From Acanthamoeba lenticulata (lineage: Eukaryota; Discosea; Longamoebia; Acanthamoebidae): 51,486 nucleotides of DNA. Within the stretch, counting starts at the first letter, position 1, and each line of letters starts with the position of its first letter. Location: contig NAVB01000498.1 of assembly GCA_002179805.1 (NCBI GenBank), forward strand, positions 1-51,486, written 5' to 3'. The notes below the pieces were generated by a model that made no database searches, had not been told where the DNA came from, and saw only the letters and a program-made list of their open reading frames with translations. Of the stretch, positions 10,222 to 20,784 are shown piece after piece. The translations under genes and the position numbers were made by a program.

Positions 10222-13200
10222 TCAGCGGCTCTTCCTCTTCTTCTTGGCCGCGGCAGCTGCCGCGGCAGCTGTGGCCTTCTGCTGGGCGAGCGACCTCCGC
10301 TTGCCGGTCCGCTTGCCCTTCTTCTTGGTCGTTGCTGACGAGGCCTTGCGCCCCCGCTGCTTTCGCTCCGGCTCCTCATCGTCGTCATCGTCATCGTACT
10401 CCTCTTCAACGTCTTTTTCACCATCATCGTCATCGTTGTCGTCGTCGTCTTCGTCCTCCGTGCGCTTCCCGTTCTTCCGCTCCGCTTGCGCGCCTCCGCT
10501 GCGTCTTCGCCGGCTCGACACGGCCGAGGATGATGAAGAAGATGACGAAGAAGTGGATGACGAGGCCGAGGAGACGGCCTTCTTGAGGACGGCGAAGAAG
10601 CCGTTGATCTTGGTCTGCTTCTTCTTGGCCACGATCGGCCCGTCCGTGTCCTTGCCCCGCCGCATCGGCGACGACGCTGGCGATGTCGACGTCGACGGCG
10701 AGTAGCTCGAGTTTTCCTCGCTCGAGCTGTCTTCGTCCTCTTCATCTTCATCCTCTTCTTCACGACGGCCCTTCTTCTCCTCCTTTTCATCATCATCTTC
10801 CTCGTCGTTCACCACCGGGCTGCTGTGCTTCTTCTTTGACGACGACGGGCGCGGCACTGCGCTCTTCGTCTTCCTTATCTTCTTCTTCGACGGTGTCTTC
10901 TTTGACGTGGACGAGGTCGAGGAGGGCGAGGAGGCGCGGGCGCTGACTTCGGCTTCGAGTCGGTCGGGGTCGCCCACGAGGCTGTCGAGATCTTCGGGGT
11001 CGAGATCGCCCCCGAGCCGGGACTTGGCCCGCGTCATGCGCTGGCCCGTGACTTCGTTGAAGCCCCGTCGTTTCCGCTTCCTCCGGCCCTTCATGTAGTC
11101 TTGGTCGTCGCTGCTCTTCTCAGCCTGCTCTTCCTCTTCCTCCCCCTCCTCTTCTTCGTCGTCCTCTCCTTCGTCCTCTTCCTCTTCCTCCTCTTCCTCC
11201 TCGTCCTCGTCCCTCTTCTGCTTCCTCGGGCTTGGCCTCGTCTTCTTTGCCGTTGTTGTCGTCGTGGTGGTCGTTGTTGTGGCTTTAGACTTGGGAGGCT
11301 TCGACGTCGTCCGCTTGCGCTTTTCATCGTCGCTGTCTACAATAACTACAGTGTCGTCGTCGTCGTCCTTCTTGTCGTCCTCTGCGTCCATCACGTCCAA
11401 GACAAGCGCCTTGGTGGTGCTTGGGGCCGAGAGTCGCCGTCGTTTGGCCACCCGCTTCGTGGGCGACACCTGTCGAGGCTCGTCTTCCTCCTCCTCCTCC
11501 ACCTCAACGTCAACTTCTTCCTCCTCGTTGTCTCGCTTCTTCTTCTTCTCAGTCTCGTCCTCCTCCTCCTTTTGCTGCTGCTGCTCGACTTCAGCCTTCC
11601 GCGCCCGCCTCGTGTACTTGCGCTTGGCCGGCTTGGGTCCGGGCGTCGACGCGGTAGTACCCTCCTCCTCCTGCTGCTGCTCCGTCGCCGATGGCTCCTC
11701 GGCGCTGGCGCTGCGTCGCCGCTTCTTCGTCGCGCGAGGCCGTTTGCTTCCGCTTTGCGTCTCAGCGCTCCCTTCAGCTTCCTCCCCTCGCTTCCGCTTC
11801 AACGGCGTCGAGTCTCCCCGCTCAGCGCTCGTCGTCGTCGTCGAGTCGGACGTGGTGGTCGACGACGTGGTCGAGGCCGACCTCTTGCGCGAGTCGAGCC
11901 CATGTGGCCCGCTCTTGCGTCGTAGGGTCGTGGCCGTCTTCTTCACCGCTTCTTCGATCTCTTGTTGCACGTTGGCCGCCTTGGTGGCCCCGCCGACGGC
12001 GCTCTTGCGGCGGTGCGTCACGCTCGTGGCCTCGCGCTTGACTGGAGTCGCGGGCGCGGCGGAGGACTTGGCCTGCGGGTCCACGCCTTTGCTTTGCTGC
12101 TGTTCGTGAGGGGTCTGCGCCTGCGCGTTGGCCTTGGCCTCGAGGATCTCGCTCTCGTTGAGGGGCTCATCTAGGAGCAGCTGCTGTTCAAACAACTCCT
12201 GCATCATTGCTAGTCGCCGTTGCTTTAGTCGTTCGCGCTTGCCCACGAGGTCGAGCAGAAGCCGCGCGAGCTCCATGCCCTGTCTGATCTTCCTCATCTC
12301 CGTGTACTCACGCTCTTGTTTCTATTTGTGAAATGCGAATTATGCCGCGTGAGCTGCCGCGAGTGCCCAAAGAGCCTTGGAGTGAGGAGCGTGAGCGTAC
12401 GTAGGACGACGAGTGCCGGATCTCGGCCTCCTCGATCTGAAGGCGACTCAAGAGGGGTTTGCCGACGGCGAGCCGCTTCTTCTTCCAGTATTCATAGACC
12501 TCCTGGATCACCTCCTTGTTGAGCCGCCCGAGGTTGCGCGCCGAGAGCATGGTCGTTGGGACCAGCTGCGTGTACTCGTCGCCCATGATCTTCTCCTCCT
12601 CCATTCTGCGCTTGGTCTTCTCGCTCTCCTTCTTCTTCTCGCAGTAGGTCTATCGATCCAAAATGAACATATAAATACATTTTTTTTATCCAGTTACTGA
12701 CCGTGAATTGATTATTGAGCGGAAGGCGGGGCCCAGCGTACCACAGAGTGCTTCTTGCAGAAGGACTTGAAGACGGCGCCGGACTTAGCCTTCTTGATTT
12801 CGGCAAAGTGGCCCATGCGCATGGCGCACGTGATGTGGTATGTGCTCTGGCACTCAGGGTGGCTACACGTGACACAGGCGCCGTGTGACCGTCCGCAGAT
12901 GCAGCACAGCTGAATAACAAGAACAGTATTTAGAGTTCATGCCAGAGCGCAAATATCCACAAAAATAGAAAATAAACATGTACCAACTCGCGCTTCTCAC
13001 GAGGCACGCCTGAGGCGTCAACGACGAAGCTGGACTTGAGATTCGTGGGCACAAGAACGTTCTCCTTCTCCGACAGCCATATGACGCACGCGAGGTGCAC
13101 CCACTCGCCGTCCTTTGTCCGCTTGAAGGCCCCGTTCCTTTCTGTGCACAGACTGCAGCTCTGTGTTCAAGAGAACAAAGGTCAGAGATGAACCGGTCGG

Positions 13201-14234
13201 CATGGAGAGGAAAAGAGGACGTACCACTTCAAGCTGCTCCTTTGACTTACACTTGGTACAGAACCAGCTGCCCCTCGGCGTGTTGTGGAGACCATAGCAA
13301 TGTACGTGCGTGGTCATATCGCAGGTGTCGCAGAAGATGATCGGATCTTTTGGCTCGGTGGCTGCACTGTTGCAGACGTTGCAGCGGAAGTTCTCATCCG
13401 AGTCCCACATGCTGGCCAGCAGGCCTTTAACCTTGACCTGATCAATACCAGGGAGAGACAAACGGAGCAAAAGAAAAGGTCAGCTGAGCTCCACGATCTT
13501 GCTGAAGGGCTGACGTACTTGCTTGAAGTACTCCTTTTCAAAGGTATCAATGAGCTTCTCGAGCGTATACTCGTTAAGCACAGACTTGTGCTTCATCTTC
13601 GTGTTGAGTGCCACTCGGAACTCTTCATCTTCGTCCTCCAGGTCATATTCAACCGTCTTCTCCAACAGGGCCGGCGGTTTGTCTGCAGGCGAAACGATAA
13701 GCAAAAAAGACGGAAAAAAAAACACTTTTTTAAAAGAAAAAGCTTGCTTAACCCCACCTGTGTACTGGATGTAGGCCGATGGGGTCTTCCACGGATTGGG
13801 TTCAGCGGCTTCGTCCTCTTCAATGATGCGGAAAGAAGGAGTGGCCACCTAAAGAGAACAATTAATTCGACTGCGCTCGTTCACGGACAGATGATGGAAG
13901 ATGCTTTTTTGCATCAAAACGACACCATAAAAAATAAACGTAAAAAAAGGATGCGCCAAGCGAGAAGGTTGCCTACCTCTTGGGGCTTTATTGGTACAGC
14001 AGCATCGCTTACGTTGCAGCCTTCGAAGACGGCCTCGAGGTCAACAGGCTCGAGGGCCGGCTTAGAATTGCGCGGGCGTCGCCTCGGCGTGGTACCCCCG
14101 CCCCCTAATTCAGGTGTCGAGGGAGCCTCAAGAGAGGGGCTGCTAACCAAGTGTTGTGCATCACCAACGTAGATGGGTAACTTCTGGTTTATGTCAATGG
14201 GGCGTGGTCGGAAACTGGTACTCCGGCCCAGCAT
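10222..14234 (-). CDS. JADE/BRPF-type scaffold of a MYST histone acetyltransferase complex
   Basis: Eight exons, 13977-14234, 13758-13848, 13519-13682, 13225-13437, 12984-13160, 12742-12909, 12401-12649 and 10222-12312, give 1136 residues. Residues 1-170 resemble the enhancer-of-polycomb-like region (VEYDLEDEDEEF, LEKLIDTFEKEYFKQ). A PHD finger follows (about 185-235: CNVCNSAA, FCDTCDMTTHVHCYG, WFCTKC), then an extended PHD (243-357: CSLCTERNGAFKRT, WVHLACVIWL, CCICGRSHGACVTCSHPEC). Next come VYEYWKKKRLAVGKPLL and a helix with GKRERLKQRRL, typical of JADE and BRPF proteins. There is no bromodomain or PWWP, so JADE is the closer model. In animals these proteins direct HBO1/MOZ to chromatin. 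The last exon adds about 690 residues of acidic and basic low complexity, unusually long, containing QTKINGFF at residues 1006-1013. Confidence 0.86.
10594..10617 (-). other. Candidate PCNA-interacting (PIP) box in the JADE-like protein
   Basis: Codons 1006-1013 of the JADE-like gene read QTKINGFF, preceded by KKK. This fits the canonical Q-x-x-(I/L/M)-x-x-(F/Y)-(F/Y) PIP box exactly and lies in an otherwise disordered tail, the usual setting for a functional motif. Binding to PCNA is inferred, not shown. Confidence 0.55.
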
Positions 14235-14472
14235 GCTGGAGATGGCCCCTAATTGAGAGCGAATTTAAATCAGATGTATCGTTCTGTACACCGTCCCTCC
14301 TTGCTGGCCGTCAATTACAACGCCTATCAAGCACCACTCGCTAATTTGATGGCGGGAAGAGGCCAGGACCAAGCCAACGGTTCGCCAAAACCGCCACCAA
14401 TCGCGACGTCGGGCTATCCTGAAAAATCATTTTTACGACAGCCTTTTCCTTCTTGTCGACGCGCACCTCTTG

Positions 14473-16539
14473 ATGCATCAAGGGGTGAGGGGCAAGGCGC
14501 GCCGGGGTCGATTTGCTGTGCCCTCAGCAAGATGGATGCGCATGATGCTTATGCTATGGCTATTGAGCCTTTGCGTGGCCATTGTCATTCTCGCTCTGCA
14601 CGCCCATCACGGTGAGGTGGGGTCCGACCCACCTGGAGCAAACCTGCCAACAACCGAACTGGAGCTCCCGCCCATGACCGGCAACATTGGGCTCAGCCCG
14701 AGCCAAACGCTCAACTTCACCGGCCTTTCTCAACCGGAAGTGGTCACCTTCCTAGTGCCAACAAAACCCACCTCTTCCTTTGACCAACAAGGTGCGGTTG
14801 TCTTGGCATTTGAGAGAGGCAGACGCTCACAGCACTCACAGGGACGCTTGTAACAAACTACGGACGGTGGATACTCCCATTCCCTATCACTGCGACTCAG
14901 GTACAGTCGTCCATGCAACGGTGTTAATGGCAGCTAACGCACGCTTCCAACTTCAGAAAGACAGGCAAGCATTCTTGGGTTGCGCAGCACATAGAGATAC
15001 CTTCTTTAATAGAACCCTTCATTTCAACAACTGCTCTGCTTCATCTTGTCCTTTGCATTGGTATGAGGTCTTCTCTAATGCTGTGAACACCTTCTCACAA
15101 CACCAAAGGCAGAGCTCCGCCAACCGTTCCATGGCTGAGTCATTGCTGATCCACTGGGAGCTTTTCACGTCTGGTCTCTTGCCTCGGTTGAAGAAGAACG
15201 AAGTAGTGGCCTTCTTTCCCTGCCCCAGGTAGTGCCTGTCCTTGTGCACTTTCCGACCTCACCTCTTTCATTCCTCAGGTGGCCCATTTGGGAGAGATTT
15301 AACTACATGAAGCTGTTTCCACGGGAGGATAACGGGGAAGGTACGACACTTGCATCTCTTCTGTTGAGAATAAGCTAACAACAAGACGTACCTTCAAGCG
15401 GTCACCGAGAAAGCGGACTTGCTCATCTACCTCACCGTCGAAGAGGGTTGGTCGTTCCAGCATTTTTTGGACACTTTGCTTCCCAAGCTCGTCCACACAC
15501 TCTACTGGCTTACGCCAGAAGAGCGCCAGTCGTGCAAGCTGCTGGTGTATCCCAAGCGCATCTATCCTCCGTTTCTGATGGACATTCTTAAGGTGCAGCT
15601 GCAACCCTTCGCCTGGGCTAACCCATCTCCTGACATAAGCACTTAAAAACAAGAAATTAGGTTTCGATCAAACCCGCTTAGTTCGGTACTCGTCGCTCGT
15701 TAAGAAGAAGCCAACGTATGCCTCTCTTTATCGTCCTCGCTTTTAGGAGGCCTAACACACGTGTGTTTGCTGAACTCAGCAAGTGGATTATCCCCTGCCA
15801 GGAGCCGCTAAGGCATCCTTTCTTGTGGCGCCTCATGGCTGATTTGCTTCGACATGGCCTATCCGCCCTGGAACATCGTGATGAACCTCTCGTCCAGTCA
15901 ACGAAGAGGCGCAACAAGATTGTATGCTTCCATACATCCTAACCAAGAAAGGGTCATACTCACTCCTCGCACTGCCACAGGTCTACTTCTCCCGCGCCAC
16001 AAACAAAAAAGGACGACTGGTGTTCAATGAGGAAGCCCTTCTCCAAGCTCTCAGCACGTGGATAGAGAAGCGCGGAAGAGGCGAACAATTGGTTGTCTAC
16101 ACCCAGTCCCCAGCCACGGGCCTCAAGGAGTCCTTGAGCCGATTTGAAGACGTCAGCGCTATCATCGGTAGCATACGCCTAGTCCGCCACCCACTAGTCA
16201 AAAACTTACCTGCTCCAATGGCTTCAAGGTCCTCATGGTGGAGGCCTCTATAACATGTGGTTCGTCCCGCCGGGTGCGCTCGTCGTCGAGTTCTTCCCGA
16301 TTCGGTCTCGCTGCCACGTTGTTTCTCTTGGCACCTTTTGGTATGATGATGATGACGAGTTGCACATCGTTGCCGTCCGGTTGCTAAGTTGTGCAATCTG
16401 TGACGCGCTCGGCAGGTTTCATGCTGCGATGTTTGGACATCGATACGCCTTTTTAGCGCCTGAGGAGCAGTACGACAGGGAGAACATGGACATCAACATC
16501 GAGAACGTGCTCGCGTTGTTGACGCTTCACCTCCCATAG
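14473..16539 (+). CDS. Family 61 glycosyltransferase (DUF563), type II membrane protein
   Basis: Ten exons: 14473-14791, 14842-14900, 14957-15228, 15279-15340, 15399-15592, 15654-15685, 15747-15921, 15981-16167, 16229-16340 and 16416-16539, giving 511 residues. After a short basic cytoplasmic start comes a signal anchor (MLMLWLLSLCVAIVILAL). The catalytic part shows GWSFQHFLDTLLP, then VYFSRATNKKGRLVFNEEAL and, across an intron, IIGPHGGGLYNMWFVPPG followed by LVVEFFP. These are the hallmark blocks of GT61 enzymes, which add xylose, GlcNAc or arabinose in the Golgi. Intron 16341-16415 could be read through in frame, but splicing gives a tighter fit. It is divergent from the JADE-like gene. Family confident; sugar unknown; the first three exons are less certain. 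Confidence 0.8.
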
Positions 16540-16617
16540 TTGAGTGCTCGTGGCTGGACACAACTCGTTGGCTACATGAGAGGAACAACTTGGCTGAGAG
16601 GAGAAAACCGCACGACT

Positions 16618-17429
16618 TTACTGGAACCGAACCAAGCTGGTGACCGAGGTCTGTGCCGGGGGCTTGAACTCACCTTCATGTGCGTGTGCTTTCGTAATCC
16701 TCAGCGGCTCCAACGGTCTGTACACAGCACAGAATAAAGAAGACAAGAGTGAGCCCAAACGCTTACGTATTGGAAGGGCTCTAACACACACCTGTCGTTC
16801 GAGTCGGCCGCCACGTTGCCCATTCGCTTCACCACCTGCATTCCACTCGACACGCGTCCAAAGATTGTGTGCTTTCCATCGAGCCTACAAGACGAACCGG
16901 CATGAGCGTGAGGTGGCACCGTGAAGTGCAATAACAGCGAACGGTTGAGAATGGCATTACCAAGGACAAGGAGCCAGAGTGATGAAAAACTGGCTGCCGT
17001 TAGTGTTCTTTCCTGCGTTGGCCATCGACAGGATGCCCGCCCCGGTATGTTTCAGCTGCCGCGTGATCTCGTCCTCGAACTTCCCACTGCCAAGAGCGCA
17101 ACAGCGTGGTGAGGCATGGGTGGTCAGGAAAAAGAAAGAAAAAGGCTGCCGCACCCGAAGATGGATTCGCCTCCTCGGCCAGTGCCAGTGGGATCTCCAC
17201 CCTGGCACATGAAATCCTACAGGGGCGTGGTCGGTAAGAAGGGAAAGGACGATCTGACGCGTCAGTCAGGTTTAAATCTTACCTTGATAATGCGATGGAA
17301 AATTGTGTTGTCATAGTAGCCCCGCTTGGCAAGTTCGTAGAAGTTCTGGCACGCCTTAGGCGCATGATTCCAATACAGTTCAAAAGTGACGTCCCCGATG
17401 GAGGTCTGAATCGTCACCGCCTTCGCCAT
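16618..17429 (-). CDS. PPIL1: PPIL1-type cyclophilin (peptidyl-prolyl isomerase)
   Basis: Five exons, 17283-17429, 17155-17216, 16961-17086, 16792-16884 and 16618-16717, give 175 residues. The whole protein is one cyclophilin domain: [44 protein letters not shown] with catalytic Arg and Phe-x-x-Gln, [18 protein letters not shown] and HTIFGRV. The short form with [10 protein letters not shown] and the [12 protein letters not shown] loop matches PPIL1, a spliceosomal cyclophilin, better than CypA. Residues after [10 protein letters not shown] are non-canonical, so the C-terminus extends about nine residues past human PPIL1 if the last exon is read to its stop at 16618. Its ATG lies only 19 nt from the first ATG of the opposite-strand transcript, so the two genes must share a promoter region. 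Confidence 0.9.
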
Positions 17430-17448
17430 CTTGCCGCCGCGAGGAAAA

Positions 17449-17676
17449 ATGATGTTTTATCGTGCCTTTTCCCGCTTTGCCAGACACGTAGGCAAAAGAG
17501 GCGTGCCCTTTGCCTGCTTTGGGCGACGCAGCCTACACAACAAGTCGTTGCCGATTTACGAGGAGCCTTGCGAAGACAAAGACAGGAGAGGGTTTACGGA
17601 CGACCACTTGTTCTGCTTTCTGAAAAAGGGCCTGATCAAAGTGAAGAGTCTCCGCGCCCGCAACGCGCCAGTATGA
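17449..17676 (+). other. Upstream ORF overlapping the Ca2+-ATPase start codon
   Basis: A 75-codon ORF begins ATGATG at 17449 and ends at TGA 17674-17676, which overlaps the ATGATG (17673-17678) of the ATPase. It is basic with a presequence-like start (MMFYRAFSRFARHVGKRG) and resembles no family I know. It could be a translated upstream ORF controlling the ATPase, or plain leader sequence. No intron consistent with fusing it to the ATPase was found. Confidence 0.4.
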
Positions 17677-20600
17677 TGCAGGAGACGAAGATTTTTATCC
17701 CCTCCAGCCGAGCGTCGTGGGACTCCTCACGAAGTTACCAGCTGGAGGTGGAGGAGGTGTTTGACCTGCTCCAGACGAGCGAACAGGGCCTTTCGAGCCA
17801 GGACGCCTTCGGCCGAGCGCAAAAGCAGGGGAGGAACGTGCTGGAGCACCCCGAAGAAGAATCGCTTCTTATGAAGTTCATTGGCCAATTCAAGGAGCCT
17901 CTTATCGTGCTGCTTCTGTGCTCCGCTCTCGCGTCACTCCTCCTGGGCGAGCTGGCTGACGCCATCGGCATCTTCCTCGCCGTGCTCATCGTCAATTTGG
18001 TCGGCTTTATCCAAGAGTACAAGTCTGAAAAGAGCGTGGAGGCCCTCAAGTCGCTTGTCGCCCACCGCTGCCACGTCATGCGAGATGGCAAGGCGCAACA
18101 AATCGACGCAGCTGACCTGGTCCCAGGCGACATCGTGTTGCTAGAGGTGGGCGATCGTGTGCCAGCCGACGTGCGCCTTTCCGACGCTATCAGCCTTCAG
18201 ATCGACGAATCCATCCTGACCGGCGAGCCTGAGCCCTCTCACAAGTTCCACATGAAGATCGAGTACGAGGTTGGCGAACTGGCCGTCGCCGAGCGCAAGA
18301 ACATGGCCCACATGGGCACCAGCGTCGTCAACGGCCGCGGCAAGGGCGTCGTTGTTGGCACTGGCACCAGCACCGAGCTCGGCCACATCTGGGAAATGAT
18401 CACCTCCATGGCCGAGCAGCGCACGCCTCTTCAGGAGAAGATGGACCAGCTGGGCAAGCAGCTCTCTGTGCTCGCCTTTGGCATCGTCGGCACCATTTTC
18501 CTCCTCGGGGCCATCCAGGGCAAGCCCCTCCTCCAGATGTTCACTATCGGCGTCAGCCTTGCCGTCGCCGCCATTCCCGAGGGTCTGCCCATCGTCGTCA
18601 CCGTCACCCTCGCCCTCGGTGTCACCCGCATGGCCCATCGCCACGCCATCGTCCGCAAGCTTCCCGCTGTCGAGGCCCTCGGCGCCACCACCGTCATCTG
18701 CAGCGACAAGACCGGCACCCTGACCAAGAACGAGATGACGGTGCGCTCCATCTTCACGACCGACATGATCGATGTGACGGGCGACGGCTACGCCGTGCGA
18801 GGCGACTTCTATCGCCGCGGCATCAAGATCGAGCCCAAGGAAGACCCTCACCTCCAGGAGCTCCTCAAGACGGCGCTCCTCTGCAACAACGCGCAAATCT
18901 CGGCCACCGAGGGCCGCGTGTTGGGCCAGCCCACCGAGGCGGCCCTGCTGGTCGCGGCGGCCAAGGGCGGCGTCGAGGACCTGCGCCACCACTTCACTCG
19001 GCTGGGCGAGGTGCCCTTCTCACCCACGACTCAGTGGATGTCGGTCCAGTACGAGACTGGCCACCAGCAGCCCGTCTACCACGTCAAGGGCGCCGTCGAC
19101 CGCATCCTTGAGCGTTGCAACACCACGTGCAACGACCGCGGAGCGATCATCGACCTTTCATCGCAGAAGAGGAAGATCCTTCTCGACGCGGCGGAGGAGA
19201 TGGGCAACCGGGCCATGCGCGTGATCGCGCTCGCCAGCGGGACCAACCTCGGAGCGCTGACCTTCCTCGGTGTGGTGGGCATCGTGGACCCGCTGCGCGA
19301 GGAGGCCAAGGAGGCCATCGCAGAGGTGCGGCGCGGCGGCGTCAAGGTGGTGATGATCACCGGCGACGGCAAGGAGACGGCCGTGGCCATCGCCAAGGAG
19401 CTCGACCTCTTCGACTCGCAGACTAGCGTGGCCCTCTCCTACCAGGAGGTCCTCGAGATGTCGGAGGAGCAGCTGGCCCAGCAGATCGACGACGTCGTCG
19501 TCTTCTACCGCATGGCCCCCGAGCAAAAGATGAAGATTATTGCCGCTTACAAGAAGCGCGGGTGCGTTTCCTCATGTCATTTTATTCTGTTATTTTATTT
19601 ACAATTAACTCGGGTACGTTACAGGCACATCGTAGCGATGACGGGTGACGGCGTGAATGATGCGCCGGCGCTCAAGTTGGCTGACATTGGCGTGGCCATG
19701 GGCCGCACCGGCACGGACGTGAGCAAGGAGGCCTCGGAGATGATCCTGGTCGACGACAACTTTGCTACCATCGTCGCCGCTATCGAGGTCTCTTTTCCGC
19801 CCTGCCCTCATCCGATTGTTGACGAAGGCTCACGTTGATGGCCGCGGCGTAGGAGGGCAAGTCGATTTACAACAACATCAAGAACTTCCTGCGATTCCAG
19901 CTGACGACGAGCATCGCGACGCTGTCCATGGTGGCGTCGTCGACCCTGTTTGGGCTCCCGCTGCCTCTGACTCCCATTCAGATCCTGTGGATCAACATCA
20001 TCATGGACGGCCCGCCAGCCCAGAGCCTCGGTGCGCCCCGCCTTTAGCCTTCCCCTTTTGGCCCTTTGGCTGGTGGCTGACGTGTTCGAGTGGCGGGTGG
20101 GAAACCTCAGGTGTGGAGCCGCTCGATAGAGATGTGATGAAGAAGCCGCCGCGCGATCCGCGCAAGCCGGTGTTCACTCCGATCATGATTATCTCCATCC
20201 TCGCCAGTGCTTTACTCATGGTCATCGGCACCCTCAGCATCTTCTACAACTTCCTCGAGGTGCCGCTTTCTCTATTTGCTACTGTTTTTATGATTTGGTG
20301 GTCGACTCACAAACACGACGATGACGTGTCTAGGAGGGGAAGGAGACACGGGCGGTGACGATGTGCTTCACGACGTTTGTGCTGTACCAGATCATCAACG
20401 CCTTCAACTGCCGGTCGGAGGAGAAGAGCGTGTTTAGGCTCGGGCTGAGCAGCAACAAGTTCTTCTCGCTGGCCGTGGGCGGCTCGCTGCTCCTGCAGCT
20501 GGCGGCCATCTACGTGCCGCTCCTCCAGAGCCTGTTCGACACGGAGAGCCTGTCCCTGCACGACCTCTTCGTCTGCCTCGTGACGGCCTCGACCGTGCTC

Positions 20601-20714
20601 GTGCTCGACGAGCTCCGCAAGTACTGGATGGCCCGCAGCAAGCTGACCACCCTCAACAGCTCCGCCGATCCCTTTGGCCTCTTTGGCACCGGCCCCAAGG
20701 TCAGCCTCGGCTGA
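17673..20714 (+). CDS. ATP2C1: Secretory-pathway Ca2+/Mn2+ P-type ATPase (SPCA/PMR1)
   Basis: Five exons, 17673-19561, 19625-19787, 19853-20030, 20111-20259 and 20334-20714, give 919 residues, the usual SPCA length. Landmarks in order: [20 protein letters not shown] and the TGEPEP actuator loop (the TGES site, with Pro in place of the Ser), [16 protein letters not shown] (M4 ion site), the phosphorylation site [13 protein letters not shown] with Asp345, [21 protein letters not shown], and [20 protein letters not shown] in M6, where the single-site NxxxD with GPPAQSLG is typical of SPCA and not SERCA or PMCA. It pumps Ca2+ and Mn2+ into the Golgi and supplies Mn2+ to glycosyltransferases such as those encoded nearby (functional link only, not an operon). 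The start is the first ATG of the pair that overlaps the upstream ORF stop. Confidence 0.95.
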
Positions 20715-20749
20715 TTCAAAGAAGCCCTTTCTCTTTTCTTTAAAAAAGT

Positions 20750-20755
20750 AATAAA
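20750..20755 (+). terminator. AATAAA polyadenylation hexamer of the SPCA gene
   Basis: AATAAA lies 36 nt after the ATPase stop, in a 70-nt gap shared with the convergent ZRSR2-like gene. The two 3' ends therefore probably overlap. Confidence 0.5.
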
Positions 20756-20784
20756 AGCAAAAAAGAAAAAACAATCGTATTTAT

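Noticed and set aside
15341..15746. Apparent 31- and 34-nt introns in the family 61 glycosyltransferase
   Set aside because: Other sites in the same frame give normal introns of 58 and 61 nt (15341-15398 and 15686-15746) and keep the enzyme motifs.
18141..18992. Minus-strand ORF opposite the Ca2+-ATPase
   Set aside because: Asp/Gly/Val-rich shadow frame of the conserved ATPase core.
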